From MWBF01 sp040772005 (lineage in GTDB: Bacteria > Chloroflexota > Anaerolineae > CG2-30-64-16), in the NCBI GenBank assembly GCA_040772005.1, contig JAXGYZ010000002.1, positions 1,054,001 to 1,118,000 on the forward strand: 64,000 bases of DNA, written 5' to 3'. Under the pieces are notes generated by a model. The model made no database searches, had not been told where the DNA came from, and saw only the letters and a list, made by a program, of their open reading frames with translations. Of the stretch, positions 1 through 7,937 are shown piece by piece. Within the stretch, counting starts at the first letter, position 1. Each line of letters starts with the position of its first letter. The position numbers were made by a program, and so were the translations under genes.

Positions 1-2
1 TG

Positions 3-557
3 GACAAGCCGGACTTCCTCCACTTCGCCCTCGACGCCATCCTGCAGAAGCGGCTGCGCTATGTCGAGATGCTCAAGGGCATCCCCATCGACCTCATCGA
101 GGTCGGCGGGGGCGCAGGCTCGAACACGGTCATCAGCCCCAAGTTCTTCCGCGAATTCTGCCTGCCGTATGACCGCATCCAGAATGCCGCGCTGCACGAG
201 GCGGGCATGAAGGTTGTCTATCATCTCTGCGGCGGGCTGATGCAGATGCTGGAGCTGGTGGTCGAGACCGGCGCTGACGGGCTGGAAACCATGACGCCGC
301 CGAGCATGGGCGCGGACTGCGACCTCGCCGAGGCGGAGCGCCGTGTGGGCGACCGGCTGTTCTTCGTCGGCGGGCTGGACCAGAACGCCTACTTCGAGAA
401 CGGCACGCCGGCGACGGTGCGCGAGGCCGTGTTCCGGCTGCACGCGGCCTGCCCGAACGGCGGCTACATCTGCTGTCCTTCCGACCACTTCTTCTTTGGC
501 GACCCGGTCAATCTCCAGGCGTTCGTCGATGCGGCCAGAGAGTGCCGGTATAACTGA
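3..557 (+). CDS. URO-D family protein (5'-truncated by window edge)
   Basis: C-terminal 184 residues of a uroporphyrinogen decarboxylase-fold protein; the frame is open to the window edge, so the start lies outside. The fold is shared by HemE and by cobamide methyltransferases of the MtaA/MtbA type. Visible are a YHLCGG motif (His-x-Cys) about residue 76 and a late Cys in GGYICCPSDHF. Together these resemble the His-x-Cys...Cys zinc site of the methyltransferase branch rather than HemE, which lacks it. Only 14 bp separate it from the next URO-D gene, so the two are probably co-transcribed. The substrate is unknown; methyl transfer or a decarboxylase-like reaction are both possible. Confidence 0.85.
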   Translation, partial: DKPDFLHFALDAILQKRLRYVEMLKGIPIDLIEVGGGAGSNTVISPKFFREFCLPYDRIQNAALHEAGMKVVYHLCGGLMQMLELVVETGADGLETMTPPSMGADCDLAEAERRVGDRLFFVGGLDQNAYFENGTPATVREAVFRLHAACPNGGYICCPSDHFFFGDPVNLQAFVDAARECRYN

Positions 558-571
558 TAACGGAGCTGTGC

Positions 572-1585
572 ATGAACAGTCGAGAGCGTATCCGCGCGAT
601 CATCGCGCGCGAGCCGGCGGACCGCTGCGGCTTCTGGATGGGCAACCCCCATGCCGAAACGTGGCCCATCTATCACAAGTACTTCGGTACAGAGACCAAC
701 AGCGAACTGCGCCGCAAGCTGGGCGATGACCTGGTGTGGCTGTCGCCCGAATTCTATAAGTCTACTTACCAGCACCCGGACGGGCGCAAGCTGATCGACC
801 TGCACTCGATGAAGAAGAGCCACGGCGAGGCCGGGCCGCTGGCCGCGTGCGAGGACCCGCGCGAGGTCGAGGATTTCCCGTGGCCCGACCTGTCGTATCT
901 CAACTTCGACGAGTGCCTGGCCGACCTGCGTGCGGCGGGCGACGTCTACCGGGCGAGCGGGTTCTGGACGCCGTTCTACCATCACCTGATGGATCTGTTC
1001 GGTATGGAAAACTACATGGTCAAGATGTACACCCATCCCGAGGTCGTGCAGGCCGCGACCGACCGCATCTGCAGCCTCTACTATGAGGCCAACGAGCGGT
1101 TTTTTGCGGCCGCGGGCGACCTGGTGGACGGGTTCTTTTTCGGCAACGACTTCGGCACGCAGCTCGACCTCATCTGCAGTCCCAAGCTGTTCGACCGGTT
1201 CATCATGCCGTGGTTCCGCCGCTTCACCGAGCAGGGCCACCGCCACGGCTACCAGGTCATCCTCCACTCGTGCGGTTCCATCTTCCGGGTCATCGACCGG
1301 CTGATCGATGCGGGCGTGGATTGCCTGCACCCGCTGCAGGCGCGGGCGCGCAACATGGACGCGGAGACGCTGGCGCGGGACTATAAGGGACGGATTGCGT
1401 TCCTGGGAGGCATCGACACGCAGGACCTGCTCGTCAACGGCACGCCGGACGACATCCGCGCGGACGTGCGTCGCGTGAAGGCGCTGCTGGGGCCGTCGCT
1501 GATCGTCAGCCCCAGCCACGAGGCGCTGCTGCCCAACGTCCCGCCGGAGAACGTGCTGGCGATGGCGGAGGAAGCGGTGCTGTAG
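572..1585 (+). CDS. URO-D family protein
   Basis: Complete 337-residue URO-D-fold protein starting at an ATG with GGAG upstream. It has the LHSCGS motif (His-x-Cys region) followed by the C-terminal half of the barrel, including GGIDTQDLLVNGTPDDI, which is typical of URO-D-like methyltransferase relatives. Unlike its upstream neighbour it has Ser and His (SPSHEA) where the late zinc-binding Cys would be, so it may not bind zinc the same way. The tandem pair suggests subunits of one enzyme or two steps on related substrates. It is probably not HemE: the N-terminal arginine-rich substrate motif of HemE is not visible. Confidence 0.85.
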   Translation: MNSRERIRAIIAREPADRCGFWMGNPHAETWPIYHKYFGTETNSELRRKLGDDLVWLSPEFYKSTYQHPDGRKLIDLHSMKKSHGEAGPLAACEDPREVEDFPWPDLSYLNFDECLADLRAAGDVYRASGFWTPFYHHLMDLFGMENYMVKMYTHPEVVQAATDRICSLYYEANERFFAAAGDLVDGFFFGNDFGTQLDLICSPKLFDRFIMPWFRRFTEQGHRHGYQVILHSCGSIFRVIDRLIDAGVDCLHPLQARARNMDAETLARDYKGRIAFLGGIDTQDLLVNGTPDDIRADVRRVKALLGPSLIVSPSHEALLPNVPPENVLAMAEEAVL

Positions 1586-1613
1586 GGGGCGACCCTTGTG
1601 GCCGCCCCCGGCA

Positions 1614-2750
1614 TTAGATTCGTTCTTCAGCCAGCATATCGGTCAACGTGCGCGCCTCTGACGTGAGCCGCGCGGCCGTGGAAAGATTCAGGCCGCCGGT
1701 AACGAGGAGGCCGGCCAACAATAGAGCGATGAGCAGCGTCCCACCCGGTCCCAGATGGATTGCCTGCCCGCCGCCTACCAGGGCCGCAGACCCTAGGCTT
1801 GCCGCCGCAGCGACAAGCCTGGCCTTGCGCCGGTGCTTCCGATAGCCATAGATGCCGTGATGAAACGGCGCTTCCACCACGGTTCGCAGAGGCACGCGGG
1901 GCGTGAGCCCGGCTCGCAAGGGCTGAACCGCCCGCGCCAGCTCGAACTCTGCCAGGACACCGTAATGATCGGAGTAGCCCTTCAGGCCGTCGGGGTTGGG
2001 CTCCGGCACGCCACCCATGACGAAGCGCGTGCACCGGGTTGTCAGGTGGTGCTTCGGCCCGGAGCGCGATAGAACATAGTCGTAGAGGTGCGGCGGATGG
2101 ATTGTGGCATAGCCGTTGCGCTCTGAAGGGTCAAACTGCGCAGCCAGGGGATCCGCATCACCCCCTGCTTCGGACAGGCCCCCTGCAGCCAGCAGCGCCC
2201 GATACGTTGCATCGTCCGGGTGGCAGTTGAGGTCGCCGACCAGGACCGCGGGGATCGCCTCGGACTCCCTGGAAATGTAACGGCCAACTTCGAGCGCCTG
2301 CGCGACCCGGTGAGCGGCAAAGCGGTCCGGTCCCCATTGGAGGTAAGGTGCAATGAGATGCACGTTATAGACGTCCAGCGGGCCGCCCGGGGTCCTCACG
2401 CGCACGCGGCCGACGCCCTTACCAGCATAGTAATCCACGCGCACGAAGTCCTGGGGTCGACCGTTGAGCTTGAACCGCAGGAAGTCCGTTTCCACAATCG
2501 GAAAGCGCGACAGGGTCAGCAGCCCGCTGCCCATCACGCCCGAGTGGAAATAGTGGCTGTAGATCAGTCCGGCCTGCCGCGCGGCTTCGACCAGCAGCCG
2601 GCGATCTTTGGCGTAGAAGACCTCCTGCAGTCCGACCACATCGGCGTCGATTTCCCCCAGCGCGCGGCCAATTGCGCGCATCCGCGCCGCCCGGTCGCGC
2701 GAGATGACGGGAACCCCCCAGGCGTTCAATGACAAGATACGTATCAGCAT
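1614..2750 (-). CDS. Endonuclease/exonuclease/phosphatase-fold protein, neutral sphingomyelinase 1-like
   Basis: 378 residues from an ATG preceded by GAGGAAGAGG; a longer reading frame exists upstream but lacks a ribosome-binding site. The N-terminal 280 residues carry the Mg-dependent phosphodiesterase motifs: LSLNAWG (Asn9), GLQEVF (Glu), YNVHL, GDLNCHP and GYSDHYG. The order and spacing, plus HSGVMGSG, LNGRPQ, YAGKGVG and AAHRVAQALE, match what I recall of animal nSMase1 (SMPD2) better than DNases. After a basic stretch (YRKHRRKAR) two hydrophobic segments form a probable C-terminal membrane hairpin, also as in nSMase1. Sphingomyelin or another phospholipid is a reasonable substrate guess. 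The gene faces the URO-D pair tail to tail. Confidence 0.8.
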   Translation of the reverse strand: MLIRILSLNAWGVPVISRDRAARMRAIGRALGEIDADVVGLQEVFYAKDRRLLVEAARQAGLIYSHYFHSGVMGSGLLTLSRFPIVETDFLRFKLNGRPQDFVRVDYYAGKGVGRVRVRTPGGPLDVYNVHLIAPYLQWGPDRFAAHRVAQALEVGRYISRESEAIPAVLVGDLNCHPDDATYRALLAAGGLSEAGGDADPLAAQFDPSERNGYATIHPPHLYDYVLSRSGPKHHLTTRCTRFVMGGVPEPNPDGLKGYSDHYGVLAEFELARAVQPLRAGLTPRVPLRTVVEAPFHHGIYGYRKHRRKARLVAAAASLGSAALVGGGQAIHLGPGGTLLIALLLAGLLVTGGLNLSTAARLTSEARTLTDMLAEERI

Positions 2751-2945
2751 CGCCCTCTTCCTCGAACCGCCTTCTAAAGAATAGCTGAGGCAGACGGCGC
2801 CGTCATCCTCTCCACCGATATTCTTCGTCCTGGCAAAAGTATAGTTTCGGCCAGACACCCGCGCATTTTTGATTCATGCATTTTGTGTCAGGCCCTTCAT
2901 TATACAATAACTGCCGGAAAACGGCACGCCGGAGCGAAACTGCTG

Positions 2946-3114
2946 CAGGGCCATTCAGTTCTTGGGGTACGGGCGGTTGGAAACCGCTGCCACCGTGTTG
3001 CGTAGCAACTCTGCCAAGCCTGCCTGCGCAGGCTGTTTTCCAGTCGCCGCAGGGCGACTTCGCAACCGTGGCCGCGACTTACCGTCGCCGGGCGGCAAGA
3101 ACTGAATGGCCCTG
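2946..3114. mobile_element. Small non-autonomous element, copy A (MITE-like)
   Basis: 169-bp element bounded by perfect 19-bp inverted repeats, CAGGGCCATTCAGTTCTTG at 2946-2964 and its complement at 3096-3114. The flanking 9-mers are AAACTGCTG and AACCTGCTG (8 of 9 identical), which suggests a 9-bp target duplication. The interior contains hairpins including 3017-3034 (stem AGCCTGC) and 3043-3058 (stem GTCGCC). No coding capacity. Size, termini and inner hairpins match the elements at 28361 and 57070. Confidence 0.7.
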
Positions 3115-3179
3115 AACCTGCTGCGATGGCAGTGTCAATTGCCCTCGCGATGCGTCCAGGGACTCACTACTGCTACCTG

Positions 3180-3188
3180 TGATATACT
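3180..3188 (+). promoter_or_regulatory. Extended -10 promoter for MBL hydrolase
   Basis: TGATATACT gives the TG-N-TATACT extended -10 pattern, about 73 bp before the start codon. No good -35 box is seen, as is common for extended -10 promoters. Confidence 0.4.
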
Positions 3189-3260
3189 CACCGTGTCACT
3201 TCACCTGGAACAATGTAGCGGTACCGCCATATCCGAAAGCTGCGCAAGGAACAATCAGAT

Positions 3261-4097
3261 ATGGATAACGAAAACTTCCACTTTACAGTCGGTGCGCTGA
3301 ATTGCATTTCGCTGCAGGACAGCGTCGGGCTCGGCGGAGAGGCCGCGTCTTTCTTCGCGAATGCACCTGCGGACGAGCGTGACCACGAGTGCGGGAGACA
3401 CGGGGTGACGGGACAGGTGACGCTGGCGCTGGCCTGCCTGCTCGTGGACACCGGCGCGCAGCTCATCCTGGTGGATACGGGCGCAGGGCCGAGCGACGAT
3501 CCGGCGCTCGGCCGGCTGCACGCGCGGCTGCAGGCCGAGCGCATCGCCCCGGAGGACATCGACACGGTGATCCTGACGCACTGGCATTGGGATCATGTGT
3601 GGGGCAACACGCGGGCCGACGGGAGTCCTGCGTTCCCTCATGCGCGTTTCGTTGTGGGGCGCACCGAATGGGGTTGGGCCACCGCAGAGGCGAACCGGCA
3701 GGTGCTCCAGGATGTCGGCGGCGAGCGCAGCCGCGATAACCTGCTGGCAGTGGCGGGCCGGCTATCGCTCGCGGACGAGGGGACAGAGATTGTGCCGGGC
3801 ATCCGGGCGATTGCTGCGCCGGGTCACACCGCCGGTCATCTGGCACTGCTGCTGGCATCGGAGGGCCAGCAACTGCTGTGCATGGGGGATGTCGTGCACC
3901 ACCCGATCCACGTCGAGCATCCGGAGTGGCACACCGATTTTGACTTTGCCGCCGCGCAGACCGTCGCCACACGGCGTGCGCTGTTCGCCCGCGCGGCAGA
4001 CGAAGGGATGCTGGTTTTTGCGCCGCACCTGCCGCCGATGGGCGTGGGACACATCGTTGCCGCCGGGGGCGGCTGGCGCTGGGAACCGGCAGAGTAG
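3261..4097 (+). CDS. MBL-fold metallo-hydrolase
   Basis: 278 residues, cytoplasmic, starting at ATG with AAGGA about 10 bp upstream. It has the full metallo-beta-lactamase-fold metal set: THWHWDH near residue 100, GHTAGH about residue 190, a metal-bridging Asp in CMGDVV, and FAPHLP near the C-terminus. The dimetal hydrolase fold with a WHTDFDF segment and the overall length resemble lactonases and methyl-parathion-hydrolase-like members. The substrate cannot be read from sequence. It stands alone behind its own -10 element. Confidence 0.85.
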   Translation: MDNENFHFTVGALNCISLQDSVGLGGEAASFFANAPADERDHECGRHGVTGQVTLALACLLVDTGAQLILVDTGAGPSDDPALGRLHARLQAERIAPEDIDTVILTHWHWDHVWGNTRADGSPAFPHARFVVGRTEWGWATAEANRQVLQDVGGERSRDNLLAVAGRLSLADEGTEIVPGIRAIAAPGHTAGHLALLLASEGQQLLCMGDVVHHPIHVEHPEWHTDFDFAAAQTVATRRALFARAADEGMLVFAPHLPPMGVGHIVAAGGGWRWEPAE

Positions 4098-4231
4098 ACC
4101 CAGACTGGCACTCCGATCCCTTACTGGCATGGCCTGGCTACCGGTAGACACGGTGTCGTCCACCAGCAGCCAGGGTCATCGTACTATGCCGGAAAGCCGC
4201 CTTGAACGGTAGACGAATCTGCGCACACTCA

Positions 4232-4672
4232 TCATTCGATGAGCAAGCGGAACGGGTTGCGCACTAATACATCCCCGTAGTGCTGGCCTTCGCTCAAATC
4301 TTCTGACCAAACGACTTCACAACCGAGCCTCGCTGCGCTCTGGATAATCATCGCATCCCAGAAGGCAATTCCGTAACGCGCTTGCAGGCTGATGGCGCTC
4401 AGGATGTCTTGTGTGTCCGGCCGATGTACGTGCCACACGGCCAATTGAGCGATGATGTCGCTTGCCGCTGGCGACGCGAGAGGATGCGGCACTTTGCGGG
4501 TGATGGTCACATAGAGTTCCTGGAGCACCTGTGTGCTCACGCAGCCTTGCCGGTCGGCCCACAAGCGCCGTAGCAAATCTGCCGCGATATCATACTTCCG
4601 GCCGCCGGAGCCATCGTGGGCATAGACCAGGATGTTGGTGTCAACAAACTGGCGACGAGGCTCAGCGTTCAT
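4232..4672 (-). CDS. PIN-domain toxin (VapC-like)
   Basis: 146-residue PIN-fold ribonuclease. The expected acidic residues are visible: Asp11 (FVDTN), Glu52 (LQELY), Asp106 (FWDAM) and Asp125 (SEDL). Family members cleave RNA, often tRNA or rRNA, when free of antitoxin. The start codon lies 11 bp inside the end of the upstream antitoxin gene, so translation is coupled. The pairing with an 80-residue antitoxin and an upstream palindromic operator makes a type II toxin-antitoxin unit the best reading. Confidence 0.85.
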   Translation of the reverse strand: MNAEPRRQFVDTNILVYAHDGSGGRKYDIAADLLRRLWADRQGCVSTQVLQELYVTITRKVPHPLASPAASDIIAQLAVWHVHRPDTQDILSAISLQARYGIAFWDAMIIQSAARLGCEVVWSEDLSEGQHYGDVLVRNPFRLLIE

Positions 4673-4904
4673 GCAGTTCCTCTCGCGTCCAGGTTGCCTT
4701 TCCTTCCGTCCCCAATTTCACGGGGTGGTCAAGGATGGCCCCATGACGGGTCCGAGCCCGCTCATAGGCATCCTCGGATTCCACGATCTCCTGCAATGTT
4801 TGAGTCAGCAGCCCCGAAAGGGACGTGCCGCGTTCCAGGGCTAGTCGTTTGGCTTTCAGCAGGATGGACTTGGGAATAGATAGGGTCACGTTCTGTGTTT
4901 GCAT
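4662..4904 (-). CDS. VapB-like antitoxin
   Basis: 80 residues from the ATG at 4904, chosen over an upstream TTG because TGAGG lies at good spacing. The N-terminal part (VTLSIPKSILLKAKRLALE) looks like a ribbon-helix-helix DNA-binding domain of the kind found in PIN-associated antitoxins. The charged C-terminal tail would wrap and block the toxin. It is the first gene of the pair and should repress its own promoter through the palindrome at 4931-4942. Confidence 0.75.
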   Translation of the reverse strand: MQTQNVTLSIPKSILLKAKRLALERGTSLSGLLTQTLQEIVESEDAYERARTRHGAILDHPVKLGTEGKATWTREELHER

Positions 4905-4922
4905 GGCTACCTCACGCAAAAG

Positions 4923-4951
4923 AGTGTATTACGTAATTACGTGAAGGTCAA
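4923..4951 (-). promoter_or_regulatory. Toxin-antitoxin promoter with operator in the spacer
   Basis: On the minus strand TTGACC (4951-4946), a 17-bp spacer and TACACT (4928-4923) form a sigma-70 promoter. The spacer holds a perfect 12-bp palindrome ACGTAATTACGT (4931-4942), positioned so that a bound dimer would block polymerase. This fits autoregulation by the antitoxin. Confidence 0.65.
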
Positions 4952-5096
4952 GGCGGTATATCTGCTTGCCAGGAATTCAAATATAGCCGGAGTCGAGACT
5001 TCAGCCGTTCAGGCCGGCTGTGGGCGGACAGCGCCGAGCCGGCTAAAACCCGCCTCCATCTTCCGTAAGGGGATAATTGGGACTTCGGGGAGGTTC

Positions 5097-6122
5097 TTAA
5101 TGCAACAAGGGCAGCGGGTTGACCAGCCGGCCGAAGTCGCGCAGCTCGAAGTGCAGGTGTGGGCCGGTGACGTTGCCGTTCGCGCCGCTCGCGCCGATGA
5201 CCTGGCCCTTCGCCACGACCTGCCCCTGCTCGACATAGATATCGCTGAGATGGGCGTACAGCGTCACGTAGTCGATGCCGTGGTCGATGACCACCCGGAA
5301 GCCGTAGCCCGTGGGGTTCCAGCCGGCATAGACCACCGTCCCGCGGTCTGCTGCCTTGACCGGCGTCCCGCTCGGTACTGCAATGTCGATTGCCACGTGG
5401 CCTACCCGCGCACCCTGCGAAATCCAGCCCTTGACCGGCCAGATGAAGTGGCCGTCGCCGTAGGGCCAGTCTGCGTAATCGGTGCCCGCGAACGCGTCGC
5501 CCGGGATGCTGACCGTGCGCGGCTCCGGGCGGAATTCGCCGCTGGGCCGTGCGCCGGGCAGCAGCACGCGCTGCCGCGCGACCACGCGGTAGGGCGGGGC
5601 GGCGAACCCATTCCACGGCACGCGGACAATGTCATCCACGGTCAGGCCGTGGCGCGCGGCGATGCCGGCCAGCGTGTCGCCGGGCGTCACCGTGTAACAC
5701 AGGTCGTTGAGCGCAGGAACGCGGATGGTCTGCCCCGGCGTGAGGGTCTCGGCGTCGGAGCCGGTGGGCGTCGTCACGCAGGACATGGTGTCCAGGTCAC
5801 GGCCGAAATCGAGGGCCAACGACCAGAGCGTGTCGCCGGGCTGCACGGTATAGCTGAAGGCGTCTGCGGGCGCATCGGGGTCTCGGGCCGGGCCGGCTGC
5901 ACCGCCGGCCACGAACGGCAGGAGGATGAAATCCTGCTGCCGGACGGCCTCCGGCGTGAGCATGGCCTCCTGGAAAGTCAAGGGGCGCGGGGTAGCGGTC
6001 GGCTCGGGGGTCGGCGTCGTGATGACAGGCGTCGGCGGCGCTGCCCAGCCCGTGTCGGCGGACACCAGGAACAGGAGCGCGGCCAGACAGAACTGTATGA
6101 GCAGTCGTGTGGGGGCGTTCAT
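5097..6122 (-). CDS. LysM and M23 (LytM) domain peptidoglycan hydrolase
   Basis: 341 residues. A hydrophobic signal segment (about residues 8-27) is followed by a Pro/Thr-rich linker with PTPVITTPTPEPTATP. Then come two LysM-type repeats, beginning YTVQPGDTLWSLA and YTVTPGDTLAGIA, and a C-terminal M23 peptidase domain with GHVAID, TLYAHLSD and GPHLHFEL, which supply the zinc ligands. It is predicted to be exported, bind glycan through LysM and cut cross-linking peptides during wall growth. It is a single gene; the neighbours give no further hint. Confidence 0.9.
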   Translation of the reverse strand: MNAPTRLLIQFCLAALLFLVSADTGWAAPPTPVITTPTPEPTATPRPLTFQEAMLTPEAVRQQDFILLPFVAGGAAGPARDPDAPADAFSYTVQPGDTLWSLALDFGRDLDTMSCVTTPTGSDAETLTPGQTIRVPALNDLCYTVTPGDTLAGIAARHGLTVDDIVRVPWNGFAAPPYRVVARQRVLLPGARPSGEFRPEPRTVSIPGDAFAGTDYADWPYGDGHFIWPVKGWISQGARVGHVAIDIAVPSGTPVKAADRGTVVYAGWNPTGYGFRVVIDHGIDYVTLYAHLSDIYVEQGQVVAKGQVIGASGANGNVTGPHLHFELRDFGRLVNPLPLLH

Positions 6123-6182
6123 ACACGCGCATCATACACGAAAAGCAGGTCACGCGCAATAGCCGGAAGGGGTTAAATCAAA

Positions 6183-6207
6183 AGGCAGAGCGTCTGACGC
6201 TCTGCCT
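6183..6207 (-). terminator. Rho-independent terminator of the HMG-CoA operon
   Basis: Perfect 11-bp stem AGGCAGAGCGT with a 3-nt loop, followed on the minus strand by TTTTGATTT. It lies 30 bp after the DUF35 gene. Confidence 0.8.
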
Positions 6208-6236
6208 CTATTATCAGGTTAGTCCGGTGAGCAGGT

Positions 6237-6641
6237 TCAGGCGGCCTCGCGCAGCAGCGGACGGAATTTGTAGCCGTACACGATCTGCCCTTCGTCGCCT
6301 TCCTGGGTCAGCTTGCGCGTCACCATCTCGACGGGCATGCCGATCCTGACTTCCTCGACATCCACATCGGTCAGTTGCGCGGTGACCATCGGGCCTTCAC
6401 TCAGCTTCACGAGCGCCATCGTGTAGGGCGCGAATTCCTCGAAGCCCGCGGGCGCATTGTACATGGTCGTGAACGAGTACACTTCGCCCTGCCCGCTCAG
6501 GTTGGTCCAGCTCTGCTTTTCTGCCGCGCAGTGCGGGCAGACATCGCGCGGGGGGAAGATGTGCTTGTGGCACGTATTGCAGATTTCGGCCTTCAGGCTG
6601 TAACGCTGTTGGCGGGTCCGCCAATTGCGCGGAATAGACAT
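6237..6641 (-). CDS. DUF35 Zn-ribbon/OB-fold protein of the thiolase-HMG-CoA synthase complex
   Basis: 134 residues from an ATG with CGGAGG upstream; the frame extends further but without a start signal. The N-terminal rubredoxin-like zinc ribbon has CNTCH and CPHC (two Cys-x2-Cys-type pairs), followed by an OB-fold with GQGEVYSFT. In archaea, DUF35 proteins bridge acetoacetyl-CoA thiolase and HMG-CoA synthase so that acetoacetyl-CoA is passed directly between them. Here it lies downstream of exactly those two genes, so the same scaffold role is likely. Confidence 0.85.
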   Translation of the reverse strand: MSIPRNWRTRQQRYSLKAEICNTCHKHIFPPRDVCPHCAAEKQSWTNLSGQGEVYSFTTMYNAPAGFEEFAPYTMALVKLSEGPMVTAQLTDVDVEEVRIGMPVEMVTRKLTQEGDEGQIVYGYKFRPLLREAA

Positions 6642-6715
6642 ATGCTTGTTCCTCCGAAAGTAGATTCCCAGTCGATACAGGTTCAAACTGTGCCGATTAT
6701 ACGCAGATACCTCCA

Positions 6716-6778
6716 TCAAAACCTACCAGATTGCGGCTGTTGACACAATCTGGCGTCTCGCTGATAGGTTTTGACAGG
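6716..6778. repeat. Nested inverted repeat with TCAAAACCTA arms
   Basis: The outer arms 6716-6729 and 6761-6774 (TCAAAACCTA-type) enclose an inner hairpin CCAGATTG (6726-6733) / CAATCTGG (6746-6753). The right end CTGATAGGTTTTGACAGG (6761-6778) is the exact complement of 10541-10558, so this is a dispersed repeat. It sits between the thiolase and DUF35 genes of one operon. Confidence 0.65.
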
Positions 6779-7927
6779 TTACGCCGCGGCCAAAATGTGC
6801 GTGAGCACGGTCGCGCCGCTGCCGCCGATGTTCTGGGCCATGCCGATCTGCGCGCCCGGCACCTGGTTCGCGCCGGCCTGGCCGGTCAACTGCTGCACTA
6901 CCTCAACGATCTGGTAGATGCCCGTCGCGCCGACCGGATGCCCGCGCGACTTCAGCCCGCCCATCGTGCTGATGGGGATGCGGCCATGAATTCCGATTTC
7001 CTCATCCGTGGCGAGGCAGACGCCCGCCCCGCGCGGCGCAAAGCCCGCCGCCTCCAGCGACAGCGCGGCCATGATGCTGAACGCGTCGTGCGCCTCGAAA
7101 ACCTGGATGTCCGCAGTGGTCAGCCGCGCCTGGGCCAGCGCCTTCTGCGTGGATAGCGCCACGGCGTCGAGCGCCAGCGGGTCGCGGCGGTCATGGATCG
7201 CGAGGCTGTCGGTCGCGACCGCCGATGCCAGGATGTGCGCCTTCGCCCGCGAGCGGTGGAAATCCGCCGCGGCCAGGACCACGCACGCCGCGCCGTCGCA
7301 CACCGGGCTGGAATCCATCAGGTTGATCGGGTCCGCAATCATGCCCGCCTTCAGGTAGGTCGACTGGCTGATGGGCGAGCGGAACATCGCGTTCGGGTTG
7401 TTGGCCCCGTTCCGGTGTGCATTGAGCGCGAAGCCGGCAAACTGCTCGTGTTTCACGTTGAATTCGTGCATGTAGCGGCGCATGAGCAGCGCGTTGAGGC
7501 CCACAAAGCTGATGCCCTGGCTGACCTCGTACTCCTGGTCCGCGGCGGTGGCGAGCCCCGATGTGACCTCGTGCCCGACCGCGTCCGTCATCTTCTCGAC
7601 GCCGCACACGAGCACGACATCGTGGATGCCGCTGGCGACGGCCATCAGGCCGACGCGCAGCGCCGCCGCGCCGGAGCCGCACGCGGCCTCGACCTTCATG
7701 GCTTCGATGCCGCGCAGGCCGACGAAATCCGCGATCAACGCGCCCAGGTGCTCCTGCCCGCCCAGCTCGCCCGACAGCATGTTGCCCACATAGAGGGCGT
7801 CCGCCGTCTCGATGCCCGCGTCTGCGAGGGCAGGCATGATCGCGTCGTGGGCCAGGTGACGCAGCGACCGGCCCCAATGTTCTTCCACGGGCGTCTGCCC
7901 GATGCCGATAATGGCTACATCTCTCAT
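6779..7927 (-). CDS. Archaeal-type acetyl-CoA C-acetyltransferase (thiolase)
   Basis: 382-residue thiolase-fold enzyme, predicted to condense two acetyl-CoA to acetoacetyl-CoA. The nucleophilic Cys is in EAACGSGAAAL, and the active-site His is in GHPVGATG, with a preceding HDAF motif. The second Cys of bacterial thiolases is replaced: the C-terminal motif reads NIGGSGATV. That pattern belongs to the SCP2/archaeal thiolase branch. The gene starts 10 bp after the HMG-CoA synthase gene and precedes the DUF35 gene, giving the synthase-thiolase-DUF35 order of a channelling complex. Confidence 0.88.
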   Translation of the reverse strand: MRDVAIIGIGQTPVEEHWGRSLRHLAHDAIMPALADAGIETADALYVGNMLSGELGGQEHLGALIADFVGLRGIEAMKVEAACGSGAAALRVGLMAVASGIHDVVLVCGVEKMTDAVGHEVTSGLATAADQEYEVSQGISFVGLNALLMRRYMHEFNVKHEQFAGFALNAHRNGANNPNAMFRSPISQSTYLKAGMIADPINLMDSSPVCDGAACVVLAAADFHRSRAKAHILASAVATDSLAIHDRRDPLALDAVALSTQKALAQARLTTADIQVFEAHDAFSIMAALSLEAAGFAPRGAGVCLATDEEIGIHGRIPISTMGGLKSRGHPVGATGIYQIVEVVQQLTGQAGANQVPGAQIGMAQNIGGSGATVLTHILAAA

Positions 7928-7937
7928 GTCCAGACCC

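Larger units (their letters stand above)
2751..3260. other. Intergenic region, 510 bp
   Basis: Divergent spacer between the phosphodiesterase and the MBL hydrolase. It holds one copy of the CAGGGC-ended mobile element (2946-3114) and an extended -10 sequence at 3180-3188 in front of the MBL gene. I see no further gene. Confidence 0.7.

Noticed and set aside
4098..4231. Terminator between MBL hydrolase and toxin gene
   Set aside because: Only short imperfect inverted repeats (around CCGGTAG) without T-run.
4899..6176. 425-codon plus-strand frame
   Set aside because: Antisense to the M23 peptidase, whose motifs and signal peptide are clear.
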